Source of the DNA: Actinomadura latina NBRC 106108
Lineage (GTDB): Bacteria > Actinomycetota > Actinomycetes > Streptosporangiales > Streptosporangiaceae
Reading direction: 5' to 3'
NCBI RefSeq assembly: GCF_001552195.1
Contig: NZ_BCQS01000039.1
Span: 1 to 64,000, forward strand
Length of the DNA: 64,000 nt
Part shown: positions 1 to 8,967 of the stretch, piece by piece
Position numbering within the stretch: the stretch's first letter is position 1
Layout: every line of letters begins with the position of its first letter
Position numbers and translations under genes: made by a program
The notes under the pieces: model-generated
Seen by the model: only the letters and a program-made list of their open reading frames with translations
Database searches by the model: none
What the model was told of the DNA's origin: nothing

Positions 1-3
1 CGA

Positions 4-36
4 GGAATCCCGGTCCGTCGGGGCCGGGAGGAATCG
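4..36 (+). repeat. TnpB-element end-like hairpin
   Basis: The sequence has the form GGAATCCCGGTCC, a short spacer, then GGGGCCGGGAGGAATC. This resembles the foldback at the right end of IS200/IS605-family TnpB elements (right end / omega-RNA end). It lies upstream of the truncated tnpB at 101, so it may belong to an older element outside the window. Pattern-based only. Confidence 0.35.
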
Positions 37-100
37 CTTCTCTCGGACGCGGCGCCCCGGCGCCGCACCGTCTCGGCCCCGGCACAACCTAGGGTCTGTA

Positions 101-793
101 ATGATACAGTCACGGACTGTGAAACTGGTGGTGCAGGTCAAGCTCCTGCCGACGCCCGAGCAGGCGGCGGCACTGGAGCACACCCTCCACCAGGTCAACA
201 CCGCCGCCAACCACGTCTCGGCCGCGGCCTTCGAGGAGTTCGGGCTCCGCTGCCGTGAACTGCCCCTGCGCAGGCTCTGCTACGGCGACCTCAAAGCCGC
301 CGGGCTCGGCGCCCAGGCCGCCCAGCACGTGATCAAACGGGTCGTGGACGCCTACACCACCCTGCGCGGCACCATCCGCAACGGCCGCCCGGGCGGCCCG
401 GCATCCAAGCGGCGCCGCAAAGCCGAGTCCAAGCCGATTGTGTTCCGTCCGGACGCCGCGCACACCTACGACGACCGGTGCCTGTCCTGGCAGTTGGACG
501 CGGGCACCGTCAGCATCTGGACGACGGCCGGGCGGTGCAGGAACCTGCCGTTCGCCTGCTCGCCCGACCAGGCCAAGATGCTGGCCGCGCACCGCAGGGG
601 CGAATCGGATCTGGTGCACCGGGACGGCATGTGGTTCCTGCTCGCCACCTGCGACATCTGCGAACCCGAGCCGTTCGAGCCGGCCGACTGGATCGGGGTG
701 GACCGCGGCATCGTCAACCTGGCCACCACCTCAGACGGCGACAACCACCAAGGCCGCCGGTTGGGCCGGTACCGGCGGTGGCAGGCCCGCTAA
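101..793 (+). pseudogene. TnpB-type nuclease, 3' half deleted
   Basis: The 230-residue product matches the N-terminal half of IS200/IS605 TnpB (RNA-guided nuclease, IS1341-type): a beta-strand start around VKLLPTPEQAAALE and a RuvC-I motif GVDRGIVNLATTSDG near residues 197-212. TnpB is usually about 350-450 residues and then carries the RuvC-II glutamate, a CxxC zinc finger and RuvC-III. None of these is present, because the frame stops about 20 residues after RuvC-I. A right-end-like hairpin follows within 10 bases of the stop, so an internal deletion seems to have removed the 3' half and kept the element end. No TnpA is nearby. It should be inactive. Confidence 0.8.
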
Positions 794-802
794 GGACCGA
801 AG

Positions 803-839
803 GAACAAGCCCGGTCCCTTCAGGGCCGAGTAGTTGACG
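803..839 (+). repeat. Right-end-like hairpin of the first TnpB element
   Basis: AAGCCCGGTCCCTTCAGGGCCGA followed by GTAGTTGACG has the layout of TnpB right ends (CC-rich arm, TTCAGGG turn, then a GTTGAC-like boundary). A similar block on the minus strand at 25118-25152 flanks the second TnpB remnant. It overlaps the last codons of the acyl-CoA synthetase gene, whose C-terminus may therefore be derived from element DNA. Confidence 0.45.
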
Positions 840-2394
840 ACCGCTCCAGGGCGTGCCTGAGGACCTTGCCGGCCGGGTTGCGCGGGAGGGCGTCCAGGAA
901 GACCACGTCGCGGGGGACCTTGTGGCGGGCGAGGTTCGCCGCGACGTGCCTCTTCACGTCGTCCTCGGTGAGGCCGCGCGCCACGACGTGGGCGCGGAGG
1001 CGCTGGCCGAACTCCTCGTCGGGGACGCCGGTGACGGCGGCCTCGTCGATGCCGGGGTGGGCGGCGAGGAGGTCCTCGACCTCGCCGGGATGGACGTTCT
1101 CGCCGCCGGACACGATCATGTCGTCGGCGCGGCCGTCGATGTGGAGGCGGCCGGCGGCGTCGAGGCGGCCGAGGTCGCCGACCGCCATCAGGCCGCCGGC
1201 CTCGTCCTTGCCGCCGCCGCCCGTGTAGCCGCCGAACCGCGCCGGGGTGTCCACGAAGATCCGCCCGGTGGCGCCGGGCGGGACGGGGCGGTCGTCGTCG
1301 CCGAGGATCGCGACCCGGGTGCCGGCGGGCGGGCGGCCGGCGCAGCCGGGCGCGGCGGCCAGCTCGTCCGGGGTGGCGATCGTGATGCAGGACGCCTCGG
1401 TCGAGCCGTAGAAGTTGTAGAGGGACGGGCCGAACGCGGCGAGGGCGCGGCCGCCGAGCCCGGCGTCCAGCCGTGCCCCGCCCGTCAGGACCACGCTGAG
1501 CCGGGACAGGTCGCGGGTCTCCACGCCGGGCACGGCGAGGATGCGGCTGAGCATCACCGGGACGGCGATGAACGAGGTGCAGCGGTGCTTCTCCAGGTCG
1601 TCCAGCACGCCCGCGGCGTCGAAGCGGCGGCGCAGGACGAGGGTCGACCCGAGCCCCAGTGCCAGCAGGGCCATGGTGAGGCCCAGGCCGTGGAACAGGG
1701 GCGGGCCGACGAACATCGTCCCGCCGCTGCGGAACGGCACCTTCGACAGGATCCCGCCGGGCAGCGCCAGTGAGCGCGGCTGCGCGCGCGGCGCGCCCTT
1801 CGGGCGTCCCGACGTGCCGCTCGTGAGGATCACCATCGAGCCGTGCCGGGACGGCGCGGGCGGCGGGGCGGCGTCGGCGCCGCCGATGAGGTCGTCCATG
1901 TCCGACTCGGCGAAGCGGGGCAGGTCCAGGCCGTCCATGAGGGAGGTGAACTCGTCGTCGTGCAGGAGGGCGGTGACGCCCTCGCGCTCGACGGCGTCGC
2001 GGAGTTGCGGCGCGGCGAAGTCGGTGTTGAGGAACAGGACGGACGCGCCCGTCTTCGCCGCTCCCGACATCGCCTCCAGCAGGCCGCGGTGGTTGCGGCA
2101 CAGGACGCCCACCGTGCTCCCGGCGCCGATGCCGCGGGCGAGGAGGGCGTTGGCCAGGGCGTTGCAGCGGCCGTCCAGCTCGGCGAACGTGAGGGTCCCG
2201 CGGTCGTCGACGAGGCCCGTCCGGGTGGGGAAGCGGTGGGCGGGCACGGCCGTGGCGGCACCGAGCGGACCGTAGGCGCGCATCGCCCGGGCCGTCGAGA
2301 TCAGCGCCTTCGGCGGCATCGGGCCGATCATCCCGGCGCGGGCGGCGGCCCGGAGCGCGGTCAGCTCGGCGATGGCCCGGGTGCGGAGCAGCAT
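820..2394 (-). CDS. AMP-dependent acyl-CoA synthetase (ligase)
   Basis: A class I adenylate-forming enzyme that activates a carboxylic acid as acyl-AMP and transfers it to CoA; the substrate cannot be read. The P-loop-like motif is TSGTSGRPKGAP, the A5-like motif YNFYGSTEAS, the hinge region GRADDMIVSGGENVHP and the C-terminal lysine motif NPAGKVLRH. The frame is open further upstream to 2475, but similarity begins at MLLRTRAIAELT, so I start at 2394; no strong ribosome site supports either choice. The product is about 524 residues, normal for the family. The last residues (ERSSTTRP) lie in DNA resembling the TnpB element end, so the native C-terminus may have been replaced. It diverges from the PaaZ-like gene at 2549. 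Confidence 0.85.
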   Translation of the reverse strand: MLLRTRAIAELTALRAAARAGMIGPMPPKALISTARAMRAYGPLGAATAVPAHRFPTRTGLVDDRGTLTFAELDGRCNALANALLARGIGAGSTVGVLCRNHRGLLEAMSGAAKTGASVLFLNTDFAAPQLRDAVEREGVTALLHDDEFTSLMDGLDLPRFAESDMDDLIGGADAAPPPAPSRHGSMVILTSGTSGRPKGAPRAQPRSLALPGGILSKVPFRSGGTMFVGPPLFHGLGLTMALLALGLGSTLVLRRRFDAAGVLDDLEKHRCTSFIAVPVMLSRILAVPGVETRDLSRLSVVLTGGARLDAGLGGRALAAFGPSLYNFYGSTEASCITIATPDELAAAPGCAGRPPAGTRVAILGDDDRPVPPGATGRIFVDTPARFGGYTGGGGKDEAGGLMAVGDLGRLDAAGRLHIDGRADDMIVSGGENVHPGEVEDLLAAHPGIDEAAVTGVPDEEFGQRLRAHVVARGLTEDDVKRHVAANLARHKVPRDVVFLDALPRNPAGKVLRHALERSSTTRP

Positions 2395-2548
2395 GCGCCG
2401 CAGCGTAGTGAACCGGGGAACAGATCCACAAGAAATGTTCCTCTGATTCACCCCAGATCGCCCATGAGTACACAAACGGAACCCCTCCCGGCTGTCATCC
2501 CTGCGAGGCGTGAACGACGCCCGAAGGTGGCAGGAAGACTCAGGAGAT

Positions 2549-4606
2549 ATGGACGAGGAGGTCCCGGTGGTCGTGCTGCGCAGTTATGTGTCGGGTTCAT
2601 GGCGTGCTCCGGACGGCGAGGGCGCGCCGCTGCACGACGCCGTCACGGGGGAGGAGATCGCCCGGATCTCGTCGTCGGGCGTCGACATGGGCGCCGCTCT
2701 CCGGTACGGGCGGGAGGTCGGCGGCCCGGTGCTGCGGGAGCTGACGTTCCACCAGCGCGCGGCGCTGCTGAAGGCGCTCGCCTCGCACCTGCGGGAGCAC
2801 CGCGAGGAGCTGTACGCGCTGTCGGCCCGGACGGGCGCCACGCTGAACGACGCGAGGTTCGACGTGGACGGCGGCATCGGGGTCCTGTTCGGCTATGCGA
2901 GCAAGGGGAGGCGCGAGCTGCCGAACGACCGGGTGCTGATCGAGGGCGACGTCGAGCCGCTCGGCAAGGGCGGGACGTTCGTCGGGCAGCACCTGTGCAC
3001 GCCGTCGCGGGGCGTCGCGGTGCAGATCAACGCGTTCAACTTCCCGGTGTGGGGGCCCCTCGAAAAGCTGGCGCCCGCGTTCCTCGCCGGGGTGCCGAGC
3101 CTGGTCAAGCCGGCGAGCCAGACCGCCTACCTGACCGCCCGGCTGGTCGAGCTGATCGTCGAGTCGGGCATCCTGCCGGAGGGCACGGTGCAGATGGTCT
3201 GCGGCGACCCGCGCGACCTGCTCGACCACCTCACCGAGCAGGACATCGTCGGGTTCACCGGCTCGGCGTCCACCGCCCGGCTGCTGCGCACCCACCCGGC
3301 GATCGCGGGCAACGCGGTGCGGTTCAACGCCGAGGCCGACTCGCTGAACTGCTCCATCCTCGGACCGGACGCCGAGCCCGGCACGAGGGAGTTCGACCTC
3401 TACGTCGGGCAGCTCGTCCAGGAGATGACGGTGAAGGCGGGCCAGAAGTGCACCGCGATCCGCCGCGCGCTCGTCCCCGCCGCGCTGATGGACGACGTGA
3501 CCGAGGCCGTCCGCGACCGGTTGTCGGCGGTGACGGTCGGCGACCCGGCCGACCCGGACGTGCGGATGGGCGCCCTCGCCACCCTCGGCCAGCGCGAGGA
3601 GGTGCGGCGCTCCCTGAAGGCGCTCATGGACGCCGGCCGCGTCGTCTACGGCGACCCCGAGCACGTCGACGTCGTCGGCGCGGACGCGGAGCGCGGCGCG
3701 TTCATCTCGCCGATCCTGCTGCGCGCCGACGACGCCGCCCGCGCCGAGCCGCACGAGGTGGAGGCGTTCGGCCCGGTCAGCACCCTGCTCCCCTACGAGG
3801 GCGCGGACGAGGCGGTCGAGCTGGCCGCGCGGGGGCGCGGCAGCCTCGTCGGCTCGGTCGTCACCGGCGACGCGGACTTCGCCCGCGACGTCGTTCTCGG
3901 CACCGCGCCCTGGCACGGGCGCCTGCTCGTGCTGAACACCGAGGACGACAAGGAGTCGACCGGGCACGGGTCGCCGCTCCCGCCGCTCGTCCACGGCGGC
4001 CCCGGCCGCGCCGGCGGCGGCGAGGAGATGGGCGGGATCCGCGGGGTCGTGCACCACATGCGGCGCACCGCCGTCCAGTCCGGGCCCGCGATGCTCACCT
4101 CGATCACCGGGCGCTGGGTGCCCGGCACCGACCGGACGGTCACCGACGAGCACCCGTTCCGCAAGTACCTGGAGGACCTGTGCCCCGGCGACACCGCCGT
4201 CGGCGGCCCCCGCACGGTCACCCTGGACGACGTCGAGCATTTCGCCGAGTTCACCGGCGACACCTTCTACGCCCACATGGACGAGGAGGCCGCGAAGGCG
4301 AACCCGTTCTTCGGCGGACGCGTCGCGCACGGCTACCTCGTCGTGTCCTTCGCGGCCGGGCTGTTCGTGGACCCGCCCCCCGGGCCCGTCCTGGCGAACT
4401 ACGGGCTGGAAAGGCTGCGGTTCCTCACCCCGGTCAAGCCGGGCGACGAGCTGACCGTCACCCTCACCGCCAAGCAGATCACCCCGCGCGAGGGCGCCGG
4501 CCACGGCGAGGTCCGCTGGGACACCGACGTCACCAACCAGGAGGGCGCCTCGGTCGCCAAGTACGACGTCCTGACGCTGGTGGCCAAACGACCGAGGCAC
4601 GACTGA
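2549..4606 (+). CDS. paaZ: PaaZ-like aldehyde dehydrogenase / MaoC hydratase
   Basis: A two-domain protein of 685 residues. Residues about 1-515 form an aldehyde dehydrogenase with the general-base Glu near 262 (FNAEADSLN) and the nucleophile Cys near 301 (GQKCT). Residues about 535-680 are a MaoC/hotdog domain with the D-x4-H hydratase motif (FTGDTFYAHMD). In the phenylacetate pathway PaaZ opens oxepin-CoA and oxidises the resulting semialdehyde; related proteins act on other CoA-linked ring products. No other paa gene is present, so the pathway is open. I start at 2549 because CAGGAG lies just upstream; an ATG at 2510 is also in frame. A LysR gene follows 60 bases downstream and may control it. 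Confidence 0.85.
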   Translation: MDEEVPVVVLRSYVSGSWRAPDGEGAPLHDAVTGEEIARISSSGVDMGAALRYGREVGGPVLRELTFHQRAALLKALASHLREHREELYALSARTGATLNDARFDVDGGIGVLFGYASKGRRELPNDRVLIEGDVEPLGKGGTFVGQHLCTPSRGVAVQINAFNFPVWGPLEKLAPAFLAGVPSLVKPASQTAYLTARLVELIVESGILPEGTVQMVCGDPRDLLDHLTEQDIVGFTGSASTARLLRTHPAIAGNAVRFNAEADSLNCSILGPDAEPGTREFDLYVGQLVQEMTVKAGQKCTAIRRALVPAALMDDVTEAVRDRLSAVTVGDPADPDVRMGALATLGQREEVRRSLKALMDAGRVVYGDPEHVDVVGADAERGAFISPILLRADDAARAEPHEVEAFGPVSTLLPYEGADEAVELAARGRGSLVGSVVTGDADFARDVVLGTAPWHGRLLVLNTEDDKESTGHGSPLPPLVHGGPGRAGGGEEMGGIRGVVHHMRRTAVQSGPAMLTSITGRWVPGTDRTVTDEHPFRKYLEDLCPGDTAVGGPRTVTLDDVEHFAEFTGDTFYAHMDEEAAKANPFFGGRVAHGYLVVSFAAGLFVDPPPGPVLANYGLERLRFLTPVKPGDELTVTLTAKQITPREGAGHGEVRWDTDVTNQEGASVAKYDVLTLVAKRPRHD

Positions 4607-4666
4607 CCATGGAAGGACAGGCGTCCGCGGGGAGACGGCACAGGCACTGGTGAACGGGGTGCGCCC

Positions 4667-5593
4667 ATGATCAGTCCCCTGCACATCCAGACGGTGCGCG
4701 AGGTCGTCCGCACCGGCTCGTTCGCGGACGCCGCCCGCAACCTCGGGTACACCGCGTCCGCCGTGTCCCAGCAGGTCGCCGCGCTGGAACGCGCCTGCGG
4801 CCTGGTGCTGTTCGAGCGCCGGGCGCGCAGCGTCCGGCCGACCAGCGCCGCGTTCCTGCTGGTCAGCAAGGGCAACGACGTGCTGTCGGCGCTCGACACG
4901 CTGGAACGCGAGCTGCGCACCGTCGCCAGCGGCGAGCGCGGCGCGCTGCAGCTCGGCAGCTTCCCGACCGCCAGCGCCCGCATCCTGCCGCGGGTGCTGG
5001 CGGAGCTGTCCCGGATCCGGCCCGGCCTCGAGATCACGCTGTCGGAGGGGGAGCCGGACGAGCTGCTGCCCGAACTCCTCGACGGCGACCTCGACCTCCA
5101 GTTCGTCTACCGGTACGACCTGTTCCCGCGCACCTGGCCCGACCAGATCATCGAGACGCCGGTGATGGACGAGCACCTCGTGCTGTGCATGCCGCAGGAG
5201 CATCCGCTGTCCGCGGGACGCACCGTCCGGCTGCGGGACCTGCGGGCGGAGACGTGGATCGCGAGCCGGCCGGAGAGCAGCGGCGCGCAGGCGCTGCTGC
5301 GGCTGTGCGGCACCGCCGGGTTCACGCCCAACATCGCGTTCCGCAGCAACGACTACGCGGTGGTGTGCGGGCTCGTCGGCTGCGGTCTCGGCATCGCGCT
5401 CGTCCCGGCGCTCGGCTGCGTGCCCGCGCCGGGCCTGCGGACGCTGCGGCTCAGCCGCCGCAGCCCGCGCCGGCACGTGACCGTACTGCGCCGCGCCACG
5501 AACACGAACCCGCTGGTCAAGGACGCCATGCGGGGCCTCGCCGAGGTCGCCCGCTGCGTCCAGGCGGAGATCAGCGGCGCCACCGGCCCTTGA
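4667..5593 (+). CDS. LysR-family transcriptional regulator
   Basis: 308 residues, typical LysR length. The N-terminus carries the winged helix-turn-helix (LHIQTVREVVRTGSFADAARNLGYTASAVSQQVAALE, residues about 4-40), followed by a linker helix and a periplasmic-binding-like effector domain from about residue 92. It lies 60 bases downstream of the PaaZ-like gene on the same strand, unlike the divergent layout common for LysR, so its target is not obvious. Its 3' end overlaps the converging Glu/Leu dehydrogenase remnant by 23 bases. Confidence 0.9.
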   Translation: MISPLHIQTVREVVRTGSFADAARNLGYTASAVSQQVAALERACGLVLFERRARSVRPTSAAFLLVSKGNDVLSALDTLERELRTVASGERGALQLGSFPTASARILPRVLAELSRIRPGLEITLSEGEPDELLPELLDGDLDLQFVYRYDLFPRTWPDQIIETPVMDEHLVLCMPQEHPLSAGRTVRLRDLRAETWIASRPESSGAQALLRLCGTAGFTPNIAFRSNDYAVVCGLVGCGLGIALVPALGCVPAPGLRTLRLSRRSPRRHVTVLRRATNTNPLVKDAMRGLAEVARCVQAEISGATGP

Positions 5594-6095
5594 GCTCCAT
5601 CGCGGCCCGGACCCGTTCCTGGGCGAGCACGACGGCCGCCTCGTGCGTGGTCGTGCCCTGCGCGTGCGCGGCGGTGAGGACCTTCGCGGTGTTCTCCCGC
5701 ATCTTCGCCGAGACCGCCGCGAACACGGCGCCGGGGTCGGGACGGAAGGCGGAGTAGCGGGCGTCCATCGCGAACCCGGCCGCGACGACGCCGCCCGCGT
5801 TCGCGACGAAGTCCGGGACGACCGAGACGCCGCGCGCGGCCCGCCGGGCCGCCGCGATCCCGGCCTTCGCGCCGCCGAAGAACAGGTCGACGCCCGCCCA
5901 CTTGTACGTCATCACGCGCGCCAGCCGCGCCACCTCGGCGACCGTGACCGCCGGGCTCATCCGCATGCCGCCCTTGCCCATCCCGCGGGCGGTGTTGGCG
6001 AAGGCCAGGACGCCGCGCATCCCGGTCCGGGTGTCGGACACGCAGACGACGCGCTCGGGGCCCCACTCGTCCATCAGCGAGAGCACGTCAGACAC
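5571..6095 (-). pseudogene. Glu/Leu/Phe/Val dehydrogenase, in-frame internal deletion
   Basis: The first ~80 residues match the dimerisation/substrate domain of the family: MRGVLAFANTARGMGKGGM, then MTYKWAGVDLFFGGAKAGI. After about ten residues the chain resumes with VPDFVANAGGVV and a C-terminal helix region that belong near the end of a normal 350-420 residue enzyme. The Rossmann GxGxxG loop and the catalytic aspartate segment are absent, so some 200 residues seem lost while the frame was kept. The 174-residue product should not bind NAD. It starts inside the end of the upstream FAD oxidase gene, so it is the last gene of the 8784-5571 operon. Confidence 0.7.
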
Positions 6096-7233
6096 GGTTG
6101 GCCTCCGGGCGGAGGCGGTCGCGGGCGAACCGCGCGGCGTGCAGGGGAGCGATGTCGGTGAACGGCTCCCGGCCCAGATACAGGTCCCGGATCACCTCGC
6201 CGACGGCCGGTCCCTGCAGGAACCCGTGGCCGGAGAAGCCCGTCGCGTACAGGAACCGGGACACGTGCTCGTCCTCGCCGATGAGGGCGTTGTGGTCGGG
6301 GGTGACCTCGTAGAGGCCCGCCCATCCGCCGGTCAGCCCGACGTCGAGCAGCCGGGGTGCGCGGGCGCCGATCGCCCCGGTGAGACGGGGCAGCCACGCG
6401 TCGGAGAGGTCCAGCGCGAAACCCGGCGTCTCCTCCGGATCGGACATGCCGAGCATCAGCCCCTCGCCCTCCGCGTGGAAGTAGAACGACGAGGTGAAGT
6501 CGATCGTCATCGGCACCGGGCGCGGCAGATCGGGCAGCGGCTCGGTGAACACGATCTGGCGGCGCAGCGGCTCCACCGGCAGGCGGGCGCCCGCCATCGC
6601 GCCGACCGCCGCCGACCAGGCGCCGGCCGCGCAGACGACCGCGGACGTCGCGATGCGCCCCCGCGAGGTCTCGACCGCCGTGATCTCGCCGCCGCGCGTC
6701 TCGATGCCGAGGACCTCGCAGTGCGTGCGGATCACCGCGCCGTGCCGCCGCGCGCCCGTCGCGTACCCGAGGACGACCGACTCCGGCGTGCAGTGCCCGT
6801 CGTCGGGGGAGAAGGCGGCGGCGAGCAGCCCGTCGGCGCTGATCAGCGGGGACAGCCGGTGCGCCTCCTCCACCGGGACCATCCGGCTCGGCACGCCCAG
6901 CTCGTTCTGCAGGGCGACGCCGCGCTCGAACGACGCGACGTCCTCCGGCCGGGACAGCAGGAACAGGTACCCGACCCGGTGCAGGTCGATCTCCTGGCCG
7001 GGACGCTCGCCGAACCGGGCGAACGCCTCCAGGCTGCGGGCGCCGAGCCGGATGTTGACCTCGTCGGAGAACTGCGCCCGCACCCCGCCCGCCGCCTTGC
7101 AGGTAGAGCCGGATCCCAGCTCGTTCCGCTCGATGAGCACCACGCCCCGCACGCCGGCCTCGGCGAGGTGGAACGCGATGCTCGTGCCCATGACCCCGCC
7201 GCCGACGATGACGACCTCCGCCTCGGTCTCCAC
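6088..7233 (-). CDS. FAD-dependent amino acid/amine oxidoreductase (DAO family)
   Basis: 381 residues with an N-terminal dinucleotide-binding motif VVIVGGGVMGTSIAFHLAEAG, an acidic residue ending strand 2 (LIERNELGSGST) and a C-terminal FAD-contact region (GWAGLYEVTPDHNALIGE then ATGFSGHGFLQGPAVGE). These are typical of sarcosine oxidase beta / D-amino-acid dehydrogenase-like proteins that oxidise secondary or primary amines. It sits between an aldehyde dehydrogenase and an amino-acid dehydrogenase remnant, fitting oxidative amine or amino-acid breakdown. The exact substrate is not resolvable. Confidence 0.85.
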   Translation of the reverse strand: METEAEVVIVGGGVMGTSIAFHLAEAGVRGVVLIERNELGSGSTCKAAGGVRAQFSDEVNIRLGARSLEAFARFGERPGQEIDLHRVGYLFLLSRPEDVASFERGVALQNELGVPSRMVPVEEAHRLSPLISADGLLAAAFSPDDGHCTPESVVLGYATGARRHGAVIRTHCEVLGIETRGGEITAVETSRGRIATSAVVCAAGAWSAAVGAMAGARLPVEPLRRQIVFTEPLPDLPRPVPMTIDFTSSFYFHAEGEGLMLGMSDPEETPGFALDLSDAWLPRLTGAIGARAPRLLDVGLTGGWAGLYEVTPDHNALIGEDEHVSRFLYATGFSGHGFLQGPAVGEVIRDLYLGREPFTDIAPLHAARFARDRLRPEANRV

Positions 7234-7317
7234 ACCCGGCTCCTAGAGGCGGAAGCCGAGGTCGGGATCGATCTCCAGGACGTCCATCTGCGCCTTCTGC
7301 AGCCGTCCCGAGTAGTC

Positions 7318-8784
7318 TCAGTTCATCGACTGCCAGCGGGTGAACTGGTCCAGCACCCAGAGGCCCGACTGGCGGCCGCCGTTGCCCGACCGCCCGTTGC
7401 CGCCGAACGGCAGGTGCGCCTCCGCGCCGGACGTCGAGTTGTTCACGCTCACCATCCCGGCCGAGATCCGCCGCCGGAACGCGAACGCCTTCGCCGGGTC
7501 GGTCGTGTAGATCGACGCGGAGAGGCCGTAGCCGGGGGCGTTGGCGAGCGTGATCGCCTCATCGAGCGTCCGGTAGGCGGCGACGCCGATGATGGGACCG
7601 AACGTCTCGGTCATGAACAGCTCGTCGCCGGGGCCGACCCCGTCCGCGATCACCGGGTGGTAGTACAGCCCGTGCTCGGCGTCGCCGGTGAAGCCCCGGC
7701 GCGGGTTCGCCGCCGTGATCCGCCCGGTCCCGGTCGAGCCGTGGAGGGTGTGGCCCGGCCCGATCCAGCCGAGGGTCTTCTCGAAGCCGTCCGCGAACCG
7801 CTCGCTGATCATCGGCCCGTACAGGACGTCGCCGGCCGGGTCGCCGACGACCGCGGCCCGTGTCGCCTCGTCCAGCAGCCGCACGAAGTCGCCGTGCACC
7901 GACGCGTGCACGATCGCCGTGCCGAGGGACGTGCAGCGCTGCCCGGCCGTCCCGAACCCGGAGAACAGCGCGCCCTCGACGGCGAGCGGCAGGTCGGCGT
8001 CCTCCGTGACGACCATCGGGTTCTTGCCGCCCAGCTCCAGGCACGGCGACTGGAGGTGGCGGCCGCAGAGCTCGCCGATCCGCGACCCGGCCTCGGTGGA
8101 GCCGGTGAAGCCGACCTTGTCGACGAGCCCCTCGTCAAGGGCCTGCCCGAGCCCGGCGAACGTCTCCGGCCCGTCCGCGTACACGACGTTGAGGACGCCG
8201 TCCGGCAGCCCGGCGTGCGCGAACAGCTCGTAGAACGCCTCGGCGCAGGCCGCCGCGTACTCCGCGGGCTTCCACACCACCGCGTTCCCGCACAGCAGAG
8301 CCGGGACGACGTACCAGGACGGGACCGCGACCGGGAAGTTCCCCGCCGTGATGACGGCGACGACGCCGACCGGGTCGCGGAACGTGAACAGCTGCTTGTC
8401 GGGCATCTCGGACGGCACGGTCTGCCCGTACAGCCGCCGCCCCTCGCCGAGGAAGAACGCGCAGGTGTCGGCGATCTCCTGAACCTCGCCGAGCGCCTCG
8501 GCGTACGGCTTGCCGACCTCCCGGGTCACCACGCGGGCCAGTGCCGCCTTGTTCGCCTCGACCAGCCGGCCGATCGCGGCGACGGCCTGGCCGCGGACGG
8601 GCGGCGGCACGTCCCGCCAGGCGTCCTGGGCCGCGCGGGCGGCCCGGCAGGCGCGGACGAGGTCGCCCGCGTCCGCGAGGGACACCTCGGCGACCGTCTC
8701 GGACGTGCGGGACGGGTCGGTGGAACGGTACGAGCGCGGCCCCGCCGGAACGCGGGCGCCGCCGATGACGGAGGAGAGCACCAT
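7318..8784 (-). CDS. NAD(P)-dependent aldehyde dehydrogenase, probably nonsense-shortened
   Basis: An aldehyde dehydrogenase with the NAD motif GFTGSTEAGSRI, Glu region LELGGKNPMVV and catalytic Cys in GTAGQRCTSLG. I start at MVLSSVIGG (8784); an in-frame start at 8832 would add 16 unconserved-looking residues. The gene stops at TGA after TRWQSMN, but the same frame continues as DYSGRLQKAQMDVLEIDP and a few more residues to a TAG at 7243. This tail has the look of the normal C-terminus of related dehydrogenases, where a Trp (TGG) would occupy the TGA position. A TGG to TGA change would remove about 25 residues, possibly affecting oligomerisation. First gene of the block running down to 5571. 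Confidence 0.85.
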   Translation of the reverse strand: MVLSSVIGGARVPAGPRSYRSTDPSRTSETVAEVSLADAGDLVRACRAARAAQDAWRDVPPPVRGQAVAAIGRLVEANKAALARVVTREVGKPYAEALGEVQEIADTCAFFLGEGRRLYGQTVPSEMPDKQLFTFRDPVGVVAVITAGNFPVAVPSWYVVPALLCGNAVVWKPAEYAAACAEAFYELFAHAGLPDGVLNVVYADGPETFAGLGQALDEGLVDKVGFTGSTEAGSRIGELCGRHLQSPCLELGGKNPMVVTEDADLPLAVEGALFSGFGTAGQRCTSLGTAIVHASVHGDFVRLLDEATRAAVVGDPAGDVLYGPMISERFADGFEKTLGWIGPGHTLHGSTGTGRITAANPRRGFTGDAEHGLYYHPVIADGVGPGDELFMTETFGPIIGVAAYRTLDEAITLANAPGYGLSASIYTTDPAKAFAFRRRISAGMVSVNNSTSGAEAHLPFGGNGRSGNGGRQSGLWVLDQFTRWQSMN

Positions 8785-8967
8785 CCCAGCGTGAACGGAC
8801 CACGGCGCCCGAGCCAAGATCGGGCAGAGCACGGCTTCCTTACCGCGAGGCCAAGCCAGGCTGAGCCTCTCCCGGGGCGGGCGTTAAGCGATCCTTGGCC
8901 AAGTCCCCACCGGTTCGCGCCCTCGCCCGGCTTGGCCGCGGCACCGCCCGCGTCCGATGCTCGACGC

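Noticed and set aside
5902..8967. Long plus-strand frame upstream of the E1 fusion gene
   Set aside because: It is in frame with E1 but lies antisense to the FAD oxidase and ALDH genes, and it shows no family motif; E1 similarity starts just after the ATG at 8968.
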